A stretch of 64,000 nucleotides of DNA from Cyanidium caldarium (GCA_026184775.1 JANCYW010000013.1:305001-369000); one strand, 5' to 3'. Positions 27,503 to 38,340 are shown, counted from the stretch's first letter. The notes: generated by a model not told the origin, from the letters alone. Numbers and translations: made by a program.

Positions 27503-28297
27503 ATGACGGCCACTTCGCTGGAACGACGGCTGCAGCAGTTGGTGGAGCGGGTGGAGCGGGGCACTGGCGCGCCGTCGCCCACCGAGCGGCAGCAGTGGAC
27601 GCAGGAGGTGCGGGCGCTCAAGCTGGCGGTAGCCGAGGGCAGCATCACCGATCCGCTGCAGTGCCGCACCTTCCATGAGGTGTGTGTGGCGTTGGCGGTG
27701 CGCACGCGCGACTGGACCATGTTCGAGCGGCACATGGCGCAGCTGGCGCCGTGGTACGCCGACGAGCGCTTGCGGCAGTCGCCGTCCCCGCGGCGCGACG
27801 CCATCATCGGGTTGAATCTGATGCGGCTGTTGGCACAGAATCGGCTGGCCGAGTTTCACATGGAGATGGAGCTGTTGCCGGTGGACGAGCGCAGCCGCAA
27901 TCCGTGCGTGCAGTTTCCGGTGCAGGTGGAGCAGGCGCTGGTGGAGGGCAGTTATCGGCGGATTCTGCAGTTGGATGCACCGCCCGAGTGGCAACCGTTT
28001 TTGGAGCTGTTGCGGAGCACGACGCGGGCGGAGGCGTTGTCGTGTGCGGCGGCAGCCTATGACGCGCTGCCGCTGCCGTATTTGAGCGAGATGGTGGGCG
28101 TGTCGGCGGCCGAGTTGAGCGCATGGTTGGCGCAGACGCTGCCGCCCGGCACGTTTGTGATCGAGGACGGTGTGGTGCGATTCAGGCCACCGGCAGACGG
28201 AGAAGTAGGTGATGGCGGCGGCGGCGGTGCGCAGAGTGCCAGTGCGCTTCTGCAACGCAGTATGGAGTATGCGCAGGCCTGGGAGCGCATCGTGTAA
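27503..28297 (+). CDS. RPN12: 26S proteasome regulatory subunit Rpn12 (PSMD8)
   Basis: 264 residues. The sequence follows Rpn12 closely: FHEVCVALAVRTRDWTMFER, GLNLMRLLAQNRLAEFHMEM, NPCVQFPVQVEQALVEGSYR, and the winged-helix part YLSEMVGVSAAELSAWLA with GTFVIEDGVVRF. Rpn12 is a lid subunit placed late in assembly and needed for docking the lid on the base. Length matches the family. The start at ATG 27503 (MTATSLERRL) agrees with homologues; the longer open frame upstream is basic and featureless. The C-terminus has a short Gly-rich insert before the last helix (SALLQRSMEYAQAWERI), which in Rpn12 triggers lid docking. Confidence 0.92.
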   Translation: MTATSLERRLQQLVERVERGTGAPSPTERQQWTQEVRALKLAVAEGSITDPLQCRTFHEVCVALAVRTRDWTMFERHMAQLAPWYADERLRQSPSPRRDAIIGLNLMRLLAQNRLAEFHMEMELLPVDERSRNPCVQFPVQVEQALVEGSYRRILQLDAPPEWQPFLELLRSTTRAEALSCAAAAYDALPLPYLSEMVGVSAAELSAWLAQTLPPGTFVIEDGVVRFRPPADGEVGDGGGGGAQSASALLQRSMEYAQAWERIV

Positions 28298-28704
28298 AGA
28301 GGAGCATGCGAGCGGTGTCGTCCGTCACACCGTGACGTTGGTCACGCCGAACCGTCCACGCTGTCTCTCGCTCCACGGGCACCGTTTTCTGTCACGCGCC
28401 ATCCGCGCGTTACGTCCCTCGCGCTGCGCATCGAACGCCGCGCGATGCGTGATGCGCGGGGCACGTCCCACGAATCGGTCGATCCGCGTTTGCGACCGCT
28501 CCCGCCGCGATGTGCCGGTGCCGACGGCGCGTCGCGCACCGTACGCGTGTGGAATGCGCGCGGCATCGCCGATGAGCGTCGCATGTTTGCAGTCACGCGA
28601 GCGCCGCGTGAGTCGGCGTGGTGTGGAATCGATGGGACGGCGGGCGGCCGCCGCCGTTGTGCTTGCACCGGGTCACCAGCGCAACGACAACCCCGACACC
28701 GCTC
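28298..28704. other. Intergenic, upstream of FkbM gene
   Basis: No supported gene. It contains the inverted repeat GTGACGTTGGTCAC (28332-28345) with a TGACGT core, a possible bZIP site. Confidence 0.4.
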
Positions 28705-29883
28705 ATGAGGACTTTCGGCAGTTACTGGACGGCGTTGCACCGAGGGGTGACCGGTGCGCGGGGCGCTTGGAAGGAGCGCCTGCCGAATGTCACGCCAGCG
28801 TCGGTGCTGTGGTGGACGGCGGCGTTGGCCGGGCTGTTTTTGCTTCTGCTGGGGTTGCATCCGCGTTCGGCACCGCCACCGGCCATCATCTCAACATATC
28901 CGGCGCCGCAACTGCGCGGGTTGTGGAAGCGGTCGGACGCGTCCCGGGCGGCCTACGCGGCGATATCGGCCGAGCGGGCGCTGGAGCAGTTCTCCAAAGC
29001 GGATCGCGGCACCCTGGAGAAGCTGCGCATCGGGCGGTACGTGCCGGAGAACGACCAGCGATTGCCAGCACATGAACGCCCTTCCGGGTATTACTTCATG
29101 TCATTGACGCCGGACCTGGTGGGTGACGCGATGTTGAGGTCGGGCGGCTTCTGGGATGAGCCCTACCTGCACGCCATTTTCGACGTGGCCCGCCGCTGGA
29201 CTCCGCACGATCACGGCCGCTCCAAAATCGTGCTGGACGTGGGCATGAACTTTGGCACGTTTGCGCTGTATACGGCCGCGCTGGGATACCAGGTGCACGC
29301 GTTCGAGATGCAGCCCAATGTGGCCGCGATCGTGCAGCTGGCGTTGCGCATGAACGGGCGCATCGGCGAGCGCGTGACCATTCACCACGTGGCCGTCAGC
29401 GACGAGCTGAACGGCAACGTCAGCTTTTACGACTCGACCGGCAATTTGGGCATGGCCGGTGCGTTGCCGGTCAACGACGCCTATGCGATACCTGGCGTTG
29501 CCGTGCCGGCCATGCGCATGGATGCGGTGCTGCGTCTGCATGAGCAGGTGACGGGCACTCGCCTGCCGCCCATCTTCTTTGTGAAAATCGACGTCGAGGG
29601 ACACGACCTGCACGCGCTGCGCTCCTTCGGGCGGTGGTGGCTGGCGCGCATCGACCACGTGGTGATCGAGGTGAAAGAGAGCGAAGTGTACGCCCAGTGC
29701 GGGCGTCTACTGGTCGAGGCCGGCTTTCTGTGCCAGTATGTCACCGACAGTCGGCGTCCACATCCGCATCGCTTCACCAGTGTGCCCGCCGACTCGTTTC
29801 CAGACTACGGCGCGCTGTGGTGTGCCCGGCCGCGCGCCGTAACCGCCATGAAGAGAACGATGGTGGAGTCGACGGGCATGTAG
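28705..29883 (+). CDS. FkbM-family methyltransferase, type II membrane protein
   Basis: 392 residues. One membrane helix near residues 38-56 (SVLWWTAALAGLFLLLLGL) is followed by a stem and a C-terminal catalytic domain. The SAM site reads IVLDVGMNFGTFALYTAALG, with the acidic residue in VHAFEMQPN. The FkbM signature is the late block FFVKIDVEGHDLHALRSFGRW and HVVIEVKES. FkbM enzymes O-methylate sugars or polyketides. With an N-terminal anchor this one probably acts in the Golgi or ER lumen, perhaps methylating cell-surface or exported glycans, which are known to carry methyl groups in red algae; that role is inference. ATG 28705 (MRTFGSYW) gives a short cytosolic end. Confidence 0.85.
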   Translation: MRTFGSYWTALHRGVTGARGAWKERLPNVTPASVLWWTAALAGLFLLLLGLHPRSAPPPAIISTYPAPQLRGLWKRSDASRAAYAAISAERALEQFSKADRGTLEKLRIGRYVPENDQRLPAHERPSGYYFMSLTPDLVGDAMLRSGGFWDEPYLHAIFDVARRWTPHDHGRSKIVLDVGMNFGTFALYTAALGYQVHAFEMQPNVAAIVQLALRMNGRIGERVTIHHVAVSDELNGNVSFYDSTGNLGMAGALPVNDAYAIPGVAVPAMRMDAVLRLHEQVTGTRLPPIFFVKIDVEGHDLHALRSFGRWWLARIDHVVIEVKESEVYAQCGRLLVEAGFLCQYVTDSRRPHPHRFTSVPADSFPDYGALWCARPRAVTAMKRTMVESTGM

Positions 29884-30174
29884 TGTGGGTGAGGGAATGG
29901 GTGAAGCTGCGATGCCCTTCCACTCTATCACCAAGAACGCGGTCGGTGTGAGTGAGCCTCTCTGACAGCATCCTCGCGAGGCCAGCAAGCCCTGCCGACG
30001 CCGCTGCGGTTCGTCCGCTCGGGCTGGAGGTTCGGAGGCGACAGTAAAGAGGGACACGGCCTCGTGTTTTGGGGAACAGGCTGACGCGTGGCAGAATGCC
30101 ATCGGGAAGGTGAATCACGGACCGGTTGTCGCGGGAGGCGCGGTCTCAACGCCGTCGTCGGGGACGTTGCGACC
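29884..30174. other. Intergenic, FkbM to NUFIP gene
   Basis: No gene or site recognised. Confidence 0.4.
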
Positions 30175-30741
30175 ATGACCGAGGAGCGCCTCGAGACGCC
30201 CACAGCAAGTCGCGTGCCCCGCGCTCCTCGACCACGCTCGCGAAAGCGACACTCCAGAGCGCCCGCCCCCTCGGCCACCACGGACGATCCCGTGCGCGGC
30301 GTGCCGTCGGCGCACGACTCGCCCGAGGCGCTGGCGCGGTACCTGGAGGAACGCCGGCGGCGGTGGCCGCGGTTGTCCAATACCCCAACAGCGCCGGCCG
30401 ACGCCTTGAGCGCTCTGGCGGGATACGCCAGCGGCGACGACGAGAATCATACGCGAGCAGTAGAAGTCGCCGCGCCCTCTTCACTTCTCTGTCGATACTT
30501 TGCCCGCGGACATTGTCGCCACGGCGACCGCTGTCGCTACGCACACGTAGCACCCGAACCAGCACCCGCAGCGATGCATCACCCGCCACGGGAAAGCGCT
30601 GGTCGCTTGCCGGCGGAGACCCGACCGGAGCGCCGTCTGTGGGCGCTGCTGGAGCCGGATGCCCGGGCGGAAGAGCGGCAGCAGCTGCTGCTGCGATGTC
30701 TCGAGTACATCATGCAGCGGCGATCATCTGCCGGTGAATAG
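30175..30741 (+). CDS. NUFIP1/Rsa1-like protein with CCCH zinc finger
   Basis: 188 residues. The segment SPEALARYLEERRRRWPRL (about 43-62) matches the NUFIP1 core peptide, which in Rsa1/NUFIP1 binds Snu13/15.5K during box C/D snoRNP assembly. A single CCCH finger follows: LCRYFARGHCRHGDRCRYAH (about 105-124), a layout known in several protist and plant NUFIP-type proteins. The C-terminus is helical (LLLRCLEYIMQR). The N-terminal 40 residues are very basic. Likely nuclear or nucleolar, in snoRNP biogenesis or mRNA binding. ATG 30175 is chosen; a longer open frame to 30088 has no recognisable content. Confidence 0.72.
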   Translation: MTEERLETPTASRVPRAPRPRSRKRHSRAPAPSATTDDPVRGVPSAHDSPEALARYLEERRRRWPRLSNTPTAPADALSALAGYASGDDENHTRAVEVAAPSSLLCRYFARGHCRHGDRCRYAHVAPEPAPAAMHHPPRESAGRLPAETRPERRLWALLEPDARAEERQQLLLRCLEYIMQRRSSAGE

Positions 30742-31029
30742 CGTCTGCCGTGGACGACCTTGAGCACGTAACGTCGATCGTGCTGGTACGGCCATCACTA
30801 TGAAGCCGCAGCTCGGCTCTATCGTACATCGCCTCGGTGCGGCCCGCGCGCGCTCCCCCGTCGCCTCGTCTCGGCGCGCCGTGCGGACCGTGTCGGGGTT
30901 CTCGGGGGCCTCCGAAACGACGTTTCGACGGTGCCCAGACCGTCGCCGCGTCAGCCATCCCTTGCGCGCTTCTTCACTCCATCGCACGCCCTAAGTGTTA
31001 CTCACCGCGTCCCTCTCTCTCTTCCCTTC

Positions 31030-33393
31030 ATGTGGCGGTTGCGATGTGAGGCCGGCCGGCAGTGCTGGGAGTACGACGAATCGACGCCGCTGAGCGAGGC
31101 GGATCGCCAGGTGGCCGCGCAGATCGAGCAGGCACAGTCGGCGTTTCAGGCGTCGCGGCACGAACGCCGACAGGCGGCGGATCAGGTGTTTCGACTGCAG
31201 GCCGTGCAGCAGCCGACCGGTGGGGCGTCTGGCAGCGCCCTGGACGCGCTGTTCGCGCAGCACCGCGTTGAGGACGGCGATCGGGAGGACGACGTGGAGG
31301 CGGCGCTGGTGCGCGGCGCTTGCGCTTACGCGCGCCTGCAAGTGCGCGATGGCCACTGGCCCGGCGACTATGGCGGGCCGCTCTTCCTGCTACCCGGCCT
31401 GCTGATCGCCTGCTACATCAGCGGCACGCCGCTGTCATCGCAGCACGTGCACGAGATGCGCCGCTACCTCTTCAACATGCAGCGCCGCGACGGCGGCTGG
31501 GGCCTGCACATCGAAGCGCCGTCGAGCATGTTCGGCAGCGTGATGAATTATGTGGCGCTGCGGCTGCTGGGAGTGGAGGCGTCGGAAACGCGGCTGGCGC
31601 AGGCGCGCGCCTTCATCCATCGACATGGCGGCGCGTTGGGCATCCCGTCGTGGGGCAAGTTCTGGCTGGCGTGCCTGGGGTGTTACGAGTGGCGCGGCCT
31701 GAACCCGCTGACGCCGGAGATGTGGCTGCTGCCGTACGGCAGCGGCGATGCCACCGGCGCGCGCCGTCCGGCCATCGGCTGGCTGGCCAATCCGGTGATG
31801 CCGGCGCGCTACTGGTGCCACTGCCGCATGGTGTACCTGCCGATGAGCGATCTGTACGGCCGGCGGGCTACCGGGCCGCTGACGCCGCTGGTGCAGTCGC
31901 TGCGCCGCGAGCTGTACACCGACGCGTACGACCGCATCGATTGGCCGGCGCATCGCTTCCACTGCTGTGCTCTGGACGAGTACACCCATCGGCCGCGCGT
32001 GCAGCGGTGGCTGTGGAACGTGCTGTACGTGTACGAGTGGACGCAGCGCTGGCCGCTGGCCTACCTGCGCGATCGGGTGTGGCGCCCGCGCGCCCTCGCG
32101 GAGACACGGCGGCAGGTGCGCGCCGAGGACCGCAACACCAAGCACGTGTGCATCGGGCCGGTGAACAAGGCGATCAACCTGCTGGTGTGCTGGTTCGACC
32201 ACCAGTCGCCCGACGCCGAGGCCGACGTTCGGGCGCACCAGGAACGCATCCAGGACTATCTGTGGCTGGCGGAGGACGGCATGAAGATGCAGGGCTACAA
32301 CGGGTCGCAGCTGTGGGACACGGCGTTTGCGGTGCAGGCGCTGGCCGAGTGCGGCGATCTGTGGACGGTAAAAGCCGGCTCACCCCTGCGGGACACGCTG
32401 GCGGCCGCTTGGCGGTATCTGGAGGTGAGCCAGGTGCTGGAGGACGTGCCCGACCCGGCGCGCTATTACCGGCACATCAGTCGGGGCGCCTGGCCGTTCA
32501 GCACCCGCGACCACGGCTGGCCCATCTCCGACTGCACCGCCGAGGGACTGCGCGCGGTGCTGGCGCTGCGGCGGCTGTTCCACGACGAGCCGGCGGCGCT
32601 GTCGCCGCCCATTCCCGACCACCGCCTGGACGACGCCCTCAACGTGATGTTGTCGTTTCAGAATCCCAGCGGCGGCTGTGCCACGTACGAGAACACCCGC
32701 AGTTATCCGTGGTTGGAGTGGCTGAACCCGAGCGAGGTGTTCGACGATATCATGATCGACTGGGATCACGTCGAGTGCACCAGTGCGTGCGTGCGCTCGC
32801 TGATCGAGTACGCGCGCGAGTTTCCGCAGCACGCGCGCACGGCGGAGATGCGCACTGCAGTGGAGCGCGGCCTGACGTTCATCCGGCAGGTGCAGCGGGC
32901 GGACGGCAGTTGGTACGGCAACTGGGGCGTGTGTTTCACGTACGGAACGTGGTTTGCGGTGGAGGCGCTGGTGGCGGGCGGCGCTACGGTGGACACCTGT
33001 CCGGCGCTGCAGCGGGCGTGCGCGTTTCTGGAGGCGCATCGGCATCCGTCGGGCGAGGGCGGCTGGGGCGAGACCTACCAGAGCTGCAGCCAGCAGCGCT
33101 GGCATCACGCGCCCGAGGTGCAGACGGTGAACACCGCTTGGGCGCTGATGAGCCTGCTGGCCGCCGGGTGGCATCGGCGGGGCGAGGCGGAGCGGCGCAC
33201 CGTGCAGCGGGCGGCACAGTGGCTGCTGCGGGCGCAACGGCGGAAGGACGGGTTCTGGGAGCAGCAGCTGATCAAAGGCGTGTTCAACCGGAACTGCATG
33301 ATCACCTACAACTACGAGACGGTGTTCGCGCTGTGGGCGTTGGCGCGGTACCGCAACGCGCAGCTCGATGCGTCGCTGCCGCATTCGTTCTGA
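31030..33393 (+). CDS. CAS1: Cycloartenol synthase (oxidosqualene cyclase)
   Basis: 787 residues, close to plant CAS (about 760). The start MWRLRCEAG matches the family N-terminus. QW repeats are visible throughout (for example QRRDGGWGLH, DGSWYGNWGV, GGWGETYQSC). The catalytic acid is in SDCTAEGL. Three residues that separate CAS from lanosterol synthase are all CAS-like: Tyr in MKMQGYNGSQLWD, and His and Ile in DHGWPISDC. It converts 2,3-oxidosqualene to cycloartenol at the ER membrane, the first sterol of the algal/plant route. No intron is visible, unlike land-plant genes. The CAS assignment supports an archaeplastid host. Its stop is 40 bp from the stop of the convergent RBBP5 gene. Confidence 0.95.
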   Translation: MWRLRCEAGRQCWEYDESTPLSEADRQVAAQIEQAQSAFQASRHERRQAADQVFRLQAVQQPTGGASGSALDALFAQHRVEDGDREDDVEAALVRGACAYARLQVRDGHWPGDYGGPLFLLPGLLIACYISGTPLSSQHVHEMRRYLFNMQRRDGGWGLHIEAPSSMFGSVMNYVALRLLGVEASETRLAQARAFIHRHGGALGIPSWGKFWLACLGCYEWRGLNPLTPEMWLLPYGSGDATGARRPAIGWLANPVMPARYWCHCRMVYLPMSDLYGRRATGPLTPLVQSLRRELYTDAYDRIDWPAHRFHCCALDEYTHRPRVQRWLWNVLYVYEWTQRWPLAYLRDRVWRPRALAETRRQVRAEDRNTKHVCIGPVNKAINLLVCWFDHQSPDAEADVRAHQERIQDYLWLAEDGMKMQGYNGSQLWDTAFAVQALAECGDLWTVKAGSPLRDTLAAAWRYLEVSQVLEDVPDPARYYRHISRGAWPFSTRDHGWPISDCTAEGLRAVLALRRLFHDEPAALSPPIPDHRLDDALNVMLSFQNPSGGCATYENTRSYPWLEWLNPSEVFDDIMIDWDHVECTSACVRSLIEYAREFPQHARTAEMRTAVERGLTFIRQVQRADGSWYGNWGVCFTYGTWFAVEALVAGGATVDTCPALQRACAFLEAHRHPSGEGGWGETYQSCSQQRWHHAPEVQTVNTAWALMSLLAAGWHRRGEAERRTVQRAAQWLLRAQRRKDGFWEQQLIKGVFNRNCMITYNYETVFALWALARYRNAQLDASLPHSF

Positions 33394-33433
33394 TAAGAGG
33401 CGGAGACTCGCGCGAACTTCACGCTGAGCCCTG

Positions 33434-35074
33434 TCACGAAACCCGCACCCGCGCCCTCTCCATCTCTTCCTCGTCGCAGCATTCGGCATTTGGTGGCATC
33501 CGCGTGCGCTCCGCGCGACACTCTTGCAGCGCCGACGCCTCCGGCGGGATGGCCGGCAAGTCCCGCGGCAACTCCACCGGCACATACAGCAGTGCCGGTT
33601 CCGTCTCGCGGTCCTCGCCGCTCCCACCGGCCGCGTCTACATGATCGCTCACGCCGCCGCTTTCCATCCTCTCGCGGCCCGACCCGAGCACCTCCACATA
33701 AACATCCTCCTCTTGACGCTCGTGAAACGTCTTCCGTCGTCGACGGTCGTACACGCTACGACCGTCGGCATCGAAATCGAATTCGTCTTCGGCCTCGACG
33801 TACTCGACGTTCTCGGCGAGCTCCTGGAACGAGGGCGCGAACGAGCTCCAGTTCTGCGGCACACTCCTGTGATACACGTGCAGCTCGCCGCGGTCGTAGG
33901 TGAGCGCAAAAAACGCGTGCAGGTTGCTGTGGTAGGTGAACATGCTGAGCGACTCGCGCGGCTGTCCCTCGAACTGTCGCACCAGCTGGGTGCTCTGCAG
34001 ATCCCACACGTAGAAGCGGTGCTCGCGGGCCGACGCGGTCGCTGCCACCAGGTACTCGTCGTTGGCGGCGAAGATGGCCCACCGCCACATCACCGGCGAG
34101 ATGCGGTCTTTGTAGTCCCACAGCGGTTGCAAGTGGCCGGGCGACGCTACCGTGCCATCGGCCGCCAAGCGCGGCGCCTCCCAGGCGAACAGCCGCACGG
34201 TGCGGTCGTGACACAGCACCAGCACCCGGTCGCCGCGCTCACCAAACTGAATCTGTTTCGCGAACGCCTTGCTGTGCATGGCGTGAGAATAGAGGAACGT
34301 GACCTGAATGCGTGACGCGTCGGTCGTTCGTGGTGGCGGGTCGCGCGGCGCATGCACCGCATACACCTCCAGCACGCCGGCGCGCGCTGCCGAATGCGAT
34401 ACGAGCGCCCGGCCGGTGCGATCAAACTCGGCCACCAGGTACGACAGCGGTGCGGCAGCGCCCGCTGCCAGTGCGGGCGGCAGCGCTGTGACCATCGCCG
34501 ACGGTGACGGTGTGGCGGCCCTCGACAGCCGCACCGGTCGCGGCACCGCAAGCTCCTCGTCTCCAACACCTCCCTCTTCCCCACCCGTCAATCGCCACAC
34601 CATGGGACACGTATTCACCCGCACCTCGCCGGCGTCGCGCGGCAGCTGCACCAACAGCACCTCCTGCCCGGTCTGCGACACCGCACACAGCCGCGTGCGC
34701 CCAAACGCCGGGTGCACACTCACACGCGCCACCATAGCCTCGAAACGCACACACGTCTCACTCGCGCCCGACGGCAGCTGCCACACCCGCACCGTGTAGT
34801 CCAGCGACGAACTCACCAACCGTGCCGCGTCGCGCGCGAAATGCACCGAATACACCTCGTGCGTGTGCCCCACCAGCACCTTGGCCAACGAGCGCGTAAT
34901 CACGTCATACAACGCCACCCGCCCGTCCAACAACCCCACCGCCAACACGCTCCCACTCCCGTGGCTGGTGGCAAAACTGCGCCCCACGCCGTGCTCCACC
35001 AACGAGTACTCCACCGCCTCCGGCAAGTCCGCCCGCGCGAACGGATGCACCGCGTCCAACAGGGGACGGTTCAT
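33434..35074 (-). CDS. RBBP5: RBBP5/Swd1, COMPASS histone H3K4 methyltransferase subunit
   Basis: 546 residues with a WD-repeat propeller. The start MNRPLLDAVHPFARADLPE matches the RBBP5 N-terminus (N-x-x-LLD). Blades include LAVGLLDGRVALYDVITRS, VSSSLDYTVRVWQLPSG and FYVWDLQSTQLVRQFEG. After the propeller comes the diagnostic FQELAENVEYVEAEDEFDFD, the hinge and activation segment that in RBBP5 contacts the SET domain and ASH2L. The tail is acidic and probably disordered. It would act in the nucleus in a SET1/MLL-like complex that methylates H3K4. The start is taken at the second in-frame Met of the longer frame because it aligns with known starts. Confidence 0.9.
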   Translation of the reverse strand: MNRPLLDAVHPFARADLPEAVEYSLVEHGVGRSFATSHGSGSVLAVGLLDGRVALYDVITRSLAKVLVGHTHEVYSVHFARDAARLVSSSLDYTVRVWQLPSGASETCVRFEAMVARVSVHPAFGRTRLCAVSQTGQEVLLVQLPRDAGEVRVNTCPMVWRLTGGEEGGVGDEELAVPRPVRLSRAATPSPSAMVTALPPALAAGAAAPLSYLVAEFDRTGRALVSHSAARAGVLEVYAVHAPRDPPPRTTDASRIQVTFLYSHAMHSKAFAKQIQFGERGDRVLVLCHDRTVRLFAWEAPRLAADGTVASPGHLQPLWDYKDRISPVMWRWAIFAANDEYLVAATASAREHRFYVWDLQSTQLVRQFEGQPRESLSMFTYHSNLHAFFALTYDRGELHVYHRSVPQNWSSFAPSFQELAENVEYVEAEDEFDFDADGRSVYDRRRRKTFHERQEEDVYVEVLGSGRERMESGGVSDHVDAAGGSGEDRETEPALLYVPVELPRDLPAIPPEASALQECRAERTRMPPNAECCDEEEMERARVRVS

Positions 35075-35659
35075 GACATCCGATGCAGACACGACGAACA
35101 GCACAAGGCAATATCACTGCCCATATCCGACTCCCACCAATCCTCTCACACGCACCTCCCGCCCGCCTGGTGACCCACACCAGGGCGTGAACGTGCGTCG
35201 GAGAGGGTTTTCGGCGACCGCTCAGAGAGCGCGAGAGCGAGACCACCCGGGCAGACAGAGACAGAGAGAGAGAGAGAGAGAGCGGGAGGGAGAGAGAGCC
35301 GTTACCGCGCGCGAATAACACCCCCACGCCCGCTCGATCGGTCGATCGATCGACCGATCAGGCGATCGATCAGGCGATCGGGGCCCGCGTTCGAGAGGCG
35401 CGCGCGTGGGGGTGGGGGTGCGGGTCGCGGTCGCACGTTGTCGCTCTTTGGGCGGGCAGGGCACACGTGTTCGCGAGACAGAGGTGACGGACTGGGTTTG
35501 CCTCCACACGGACGGTGGTTGTTGGAGGTCGGGTGCACTGGGTATTGTGTCATTCGGCACTACGGACACTTCTCTGACGCCCCGAGGAGTGTCCCATTCG
35601 ACTTGTGGGACCGCTCTGTTTCGCGCGCCCCGCCCGTCCCCACCTTGTCCTGGCTGGGC
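35075..35659. other. Divergent promoter RBBP5/TBC with (AG)n and GATCGATC cluster
   Basis: A (AG)n-rich tract near 35253-35282 with further GA-rich sequence to about 35300, then a cluster of GATCG palindromes at 35333-35382. The TBC frame is open through the right part but lacks protein-like composition there. Confidence 0.55.
35333..35382. repeat. GATCGATC palindrome cluster
   Basis: CGATCG or GATCGATC recurs about every 8-16 bp, alternating with CAGGCGATCG. It resembles the cluster before COX6A (4787-4867). Confidence 0.5.
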
Positions 35660-38340
35660 ATGGCGGCCGCGCTGGAGCGTCTGGCGCTCACGATAGAGCG
35701 GTATGCGACGGCGCCGGAAGGCAGCTGGCGGGATGATGAAGAGGAGCAGGCGGTGGTGCACGCGGTGCAGTTGTTGACGCTGCGGTCGTTGGCGGGCGGC
35801 GAGGCGACCGACGCCTTTCGGGAGGTGTGTCTGGCGCACCGGCTGGAGCGGGTGTTGGTGCAGGCGGTGGTGCGGTGGCGGCGGCAGGGGTTTCGGCGGC
35901 ACGTGCAGGCGCGGAAGCGCGAGTCGGCGGCTGGACGTGGGGCTACGCAGCGCGATCACTATCGGCGGTGGCTCGGGCTGTGGCATCGGCGCTGGCAGGA
36001 CCGCGCCATCCGCTGTGCGTTGCAGGCGCTGGACTTGCAGCGGGAGCGCACGCTTTCGCTGGTGGAGGAGATGGAGCAGCCGCACGGATGGACTGGCACC
36101 ACCGGCAGCAATGAGCTGTTCTCCAGTTATGGTCGGGCGATGGCGGTCGACTTGGAGGACGACGATGTGGAGAGCGCCTGTGTGCGGCTGTTGGCGCGCA
36201 CGGTGGCCACGTTCCGATGGCGTCGGGGTGCCTGGAGTGGCACGGAGGACGCGGAGGGCGCGGAGGAGGAGGAGGGGCAACTGGAGCGACCTCGATTGCC
36301 GAGCGCGATGGAGGTGCTGTGCGAGGTGCTGTTGGCGGCGGCGCTGGATGCCACCTGGGAGAATCGACTGCTGCTGTCGAGTCTGGGGCTGGACGACGCC
36401 GATGTGTCCGAGGCGGGTGCAGCCGTGCCAGCATCGCCGCGGGCGCCAGTGTCAGCGTCGTGCGGTCACAGCGGGGCAGTGGGGAGTGGGGCGGACACCG
36501 TGACCACGGATCACCCAATGATGCGGCGGGAGCGCCATGCGGCCTGGACGCTGCGACGGTCGGTGTCCTGCGTGGATGAGTTTGATGCGGTGCCGCTCTC
36601 GATGTCCCTCTGTAGTGCCACTGCCAGCGGCAGCAGCAGCGGTCGCAGCAGCCTCAGCGCCGGCGCGCCGCCGAGAACACGTCCCGCCGTGGCCACCACG
36701 GACGGGCCGTTTTTGCGACCGAATGCGTCGGCCAACGACCGGCCGCTGGGCACCGAAGCGGATGGCCGACGTCGCCTGGCCGAGAGCGTGCGCTGCCGCC
36801 TGGTGCGGTATTCGATCATGTCCACGGCCACCGCCGACGACGCGCTGTCTCGGGCCGTGTCGGTGAACGCGGCGGCCGCCCCCAAAGACACTCATAACGA
36901 GATGCTGCCGTCCGGGCCCGAGATCGCTGCCACGCTGTCGCCCTCCGATGACACCCACCTCGACCACACCATGCCGCCATTGCCGCGAGCGCTGATCGAA
37001 GCGCCGTCCGGCGCCATAGCCGCCACCGAGTTTAGCGTCATCGCCTCGTATCTGTCGGCGGCGTTTGCGTTGGTGGCGGTGGCGCAGGCCACGGTGACCC
37101 AAAGCGAGGGCGGCGGCTCCACTCAGGAATTGCGGTCGCTGGCGCCCACGCTGGTGGATCTGCTGCGGTTGCGCTCGGTGACCGAGGCGTTTGCGCTCAT
37201 CCTGCGCAACGTGTTCGTGGAGCCGAGCTCGGTGTGCACCCTGTTCCCCAGCGGGATTGTGGAGCGCGCCATTGAGGTGGTTCGGGCGCTGGTCGCGCCG
37301 CGACACGCCGGAGCGCGCCAGCTGCTGATCGACGCCAATGTGGGCGCGTATCTGGCGGTGGCCGCGCGACGCTACAGCGAGCTGGGCGATGTGGCGTTGG
37401 CCACGCGGGCGACGGATGCCGCCTGCGTGTTGGCGGGGCGCAGTGCCGACCAGTTCGGTTTCCTGGTGGCGCACGATTGGGAGCGCGGCGGGCCGTCGCG
37501 GGAGGCATCGCCCACAACGCTGCCGTCGCGGCGTCGACGACCCGGCACCCCGCACACCACCGGCAAGGGCCGCACCTGGTCGGCGCTGCGGCGACCGGCG
37601 GCGGCGACGGCGACGCCGCGCCATCGTCGGGTGCACAGTTACGGAATGGATGCGGTGACGGTGGTGCCGAAAGTGTCCGAGGCCGACGCCGTCACCGAGC
37701 AGACGCCACCGCCACCATCGCCGATGATGATGAGGAGGAAGCGATGGCAGCGACATGGTCGCCGACAATGGAGCGCCGGGACCGATTCAGAGGTGCTGGC
37801 ACCGGAAGGGACGGTGACCGAGGGGAACGCGACCGAGTCGTCGTCGCCGTCGCCGTCGTTGTCGTTGTCGTCGCCGACATCGGCCAGGCGCCCGACGGCC
37901 TTTACACCGTTGTCGGCGCGCCGGGCCATCGGGCACCTGCGGTCGCTGTCGCGCATGCCGTGGTGTCCGGGATTTGCCAGTGCGGCCGCCTCGCCGCAAG
38001 CGCTATCGCGCAGCGACGCCGAGGCGTTGATGGCCTGGCAATCGGTGCTGCCGTCGCTGATGCTGCCGCCGTCGGGCTCTGCGGGGACCGACGCCGACAA
38101 GAGTCCGGCGCGTCGATTGTCGGCCACCGCGACCGCCGATACCGCCGACCGCGTGCGACAGCTGCTGCAGCGGTATGGCGTGCCGGAGGAGCTGCGCCGC
38201 CGCCTCTGGCCGGCGTTTCTGGAGATTCACGACCAGCGCGCCGCCTGTCCGCCCAATTATTATCGGCGTCTGTTGGCGGTGGCGGTGTCCGCGGTGGACA
38301 GCCGGCGGCAACGGTTCTCGCCACGGGAAGGTGGCACTGC

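Noticed and set aside
31320-33644. 774-codon plus-strand frame overlapping cycloartenol synthase
   Set aside because: Shifted-frame shadow rich in Ala/Gly/Arg; the true frame has full cyclase similarity.
36452-37768. 438-codon minus-strand frame inside the TBC gene
   Set aside because: Antisense shadow with Arg/His/Gly-rich content and no domain.
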